Origin: an uncultured Hyphomicrobiales bacterium
GTDB lineage: Bacteria; Pseudomonadota; Alphaproteobacteria; Rhizobiales; Beijerinckiaceae
Length of the DNA stretch: 12,427 nt
NCBI GenBank assembly: GCA_903903935.1
Contig: CAIVAX010000105.1
Location: 1-12,427, forward strand
Direction: 5' to 3'
Made by a program: the position numbers and the translations under genes. The notes beneath the pieces are model-generated. The model searched no databases and was not told the origin of the DNA. It saw only the letters and a program-made list of their open reading frames with translations. Shown piece after piece: positions 11,438 to 12,427 of this stretch; positions within the stretch are counted from its first letter, which is position 1, and each line of letters begins with the position of its first letter.

Positions 11438-12427
11438 ATGCCGCACGACGCTGGACAAAAAACTCATTGGCACGAACCCAAGGCTGGCGAAAATGCTGGC
11501 TATGGCAAATTCGGCCGCCCCTCCATGCCCTATGACAGCTTTATGGAGGCGGAAGGCATCCCGATCTATCGCGACATTGGCGTCAAGCGCGCACAAGATC
11601 TGCCGATGAAGCCTTGGAAGCGCTTGGGCGGCCGCGGCTCTTATATCCAGCTTTATGGCACAGAGGGATTATGGGGCTCTTATGTGGCCGAAATCCCTGC
11701 CGGTGGCGCATTAAATGTCGAACGGCATTTGTATGAAAAAATCGTGCTCATCTTGGAGGGGCGCGGCTCAACTGAAGTCTGGCAGGAAGGCCAGACCAAG
11801 AAGCAAACCTTCGAATGGCAAAAGGGCTCGCTCTTCTCGATTCCGCTCAATGCCTTTCATCGCTTCGTCAATGCCACTAATTCACCTGCGATCATGCTGT
11901 GCGGCACATCCGCGCCCAACATCATGAACCTCGTCGACAATCCGCGCTTTGTGTTTGATTGTCCGTTCAACTTCTCCGAACGCTATGCGGGCGATGAAGA
12001 TTTCTTCAAGCCGCAAGAGGATCTCGCCCCCGATCCAGTGCGCGGCCTTGCTATGCGGCGCACCAATTTCGTGCCCGATGTGATCACCACCGATCTGCCG
12101 CTCGATAATCGCCGGTCGCCGGGCTATCGGCGTGTTGAGCCGCACATGGCGGGCAATAAATTTTATCTCTGGGTCGGCCAGCACGAGACGGGGCGCTATT
12201 CCAAAGCCCATAAACATGCCTCTGCGGCTGTGCTGATCTGCCTGAAAGGCAAGGGCTACACATACACTTGGCCAGAATCTCTAGGCATGCGTCCATGGGA
12301 AAATGGCAAGGGCGAATTTGTCAAACGTCAGTATTATGAATTTGGCGGTATGGTCACTGCTGCGCCCATGTCAGGCGATTGGTTCCATCAGCACTTTGGC
12401 GTCAGCAAAGATCCTCTGCGCCTGTCC
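11438..12427 (+). CDS. Bicupin protein 2, paralogue of bicupin 1 (3' end cut by window edge)
   Basis: Open for 330 codons from ATG 11438 to the window edge with no stop; AGGA (11429-11432) is the ribosome-binding site. The N-terminus MPHDAGQKTHWHEPK is identical to bicupin 1. Aligned by hand without gaps, 242 of 330 residues match (73%). Key positions are kept: E95, H97, E100, H141, N145, H258, H260, H317, and again Ala (264) instead of the metal-binding Glu in cupin 2. After E100, copy 2 reads LILEGRG where copy 1 reads LVVYGRG, closer to the usual cupin turn. The most divergent part is residues 161-225, joining the barrels. This pattern fits a duplicated gene with conserved chemistry and altered substrate preference, or two subunits of one hetero-oligomer. 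About 74 C-terminal residues should lie outside the window. Confidence 0.85.
   Translation, partial: MPHDAGQKTHWHEPKAGENAGYGKFGRPSMPYDSFMEAEGIPIYRDIGVKRAQDLPMKPWKRLGGRGSYIQLYGTEGLWGSYVAEIPAGGALNVERHLYEKIVLILEGRGSTEVWQEGQTKKQTFEWQKGSLFSIPLNAFHRFVNATNSPAIMLCGTSAPNIMNLVDNPRFVFDCPFNFSERYAGDEDFFKPQEDLAPDPVRGLAMRRTNFVPDVITTDLPLDNRRSPGYRRVEPHMAGNKFYLWVGQHETGRYSKAHKHASAAVLICLKGKGYTYTWPESLGMRPWENGKGEFVKRQYYEFGGMVTAAPMSGDWFHQHFGVSKDPLRLS

Overview
The window looks like chromosomal DNA from an alphaproteobacterium of moderately high GC content. Supporting signs are a glycyl-tRNA synthetase alpha chain, a Sua5-type protein and the style of the SRAP and HSDL2-like proteins. The lineage is inferred from protein style, and Hyphomicrobiales is a guess. 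I saw no rRNA, tRNA, CRISPR array, transposase or phage gene. The window holds ten intact or apparently intact protein genes, plus two cut by its edges (glyQ at the left, a second bicupin gene at the right).

Left part (1-3425), housekeeping and stress genes. The 3' end of glyQ is followed on the same strand by a D-2-hydroxyacid (probably D-2-hydroxyglutarate) dehydrogenase whose start sits 7 nt below a perfect TATAAT, suggesting a leaderless mRNA. A strong inverted repeat separates it from a convergent SRAP/YedK gene, the sensor and crosslinker of abasic sites. The SRAP protein ends in QGSLF, which resembles a beta-clamp-binding peptide, and its 3' end is tandemly duplicated. A short uncharacterised gene runs divergently from SRAP. 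Its best ribosome-binding site and ATG lie upstream of an in-frame TGA, so its N-terminus appears to be cut off by a nonsense codon.

Middle (3438-6863, minus strand), a catabolic operon transcribed right to left: a long acyl-CoA dehydrogenase, then a crotonase with an isomerase-type rather than hydratase-type active site (ATGA stop/start overlap), then an HSDL2-like short-chain dehydrogenase 16 nt later. Together these could oxidise, isomerise and further oxidise acyl-CoA thioesters. No thiolase or CoA ligase is in view. A 121-bp divergent region with a 7-bp-arm palindrome separates the operon from the next block.

Right part (6985-12427, plus strand): a Sua5-type threonylcarbamoyl-AMP synthase, a LysR regulator 11 nt downstream, then a bicupin gene, a periplasmic Bug/TctC receptor of the tripartite tricarboxylate transporter class, and a second bicupin gene that runs off the end. 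The second bicupin has no stop codon in the window. The two bicupins are 73% identical over 330 ungapped residues by hand alignment and share the same departures from the canonical cupin metal site. LysR-type T-N11-A dyads lie upstream of both. This cupin-Bug-cupin cluster is the best candidate for an undescribed uptake-and-catabolism system; its substrate cannot be read from the sequence.
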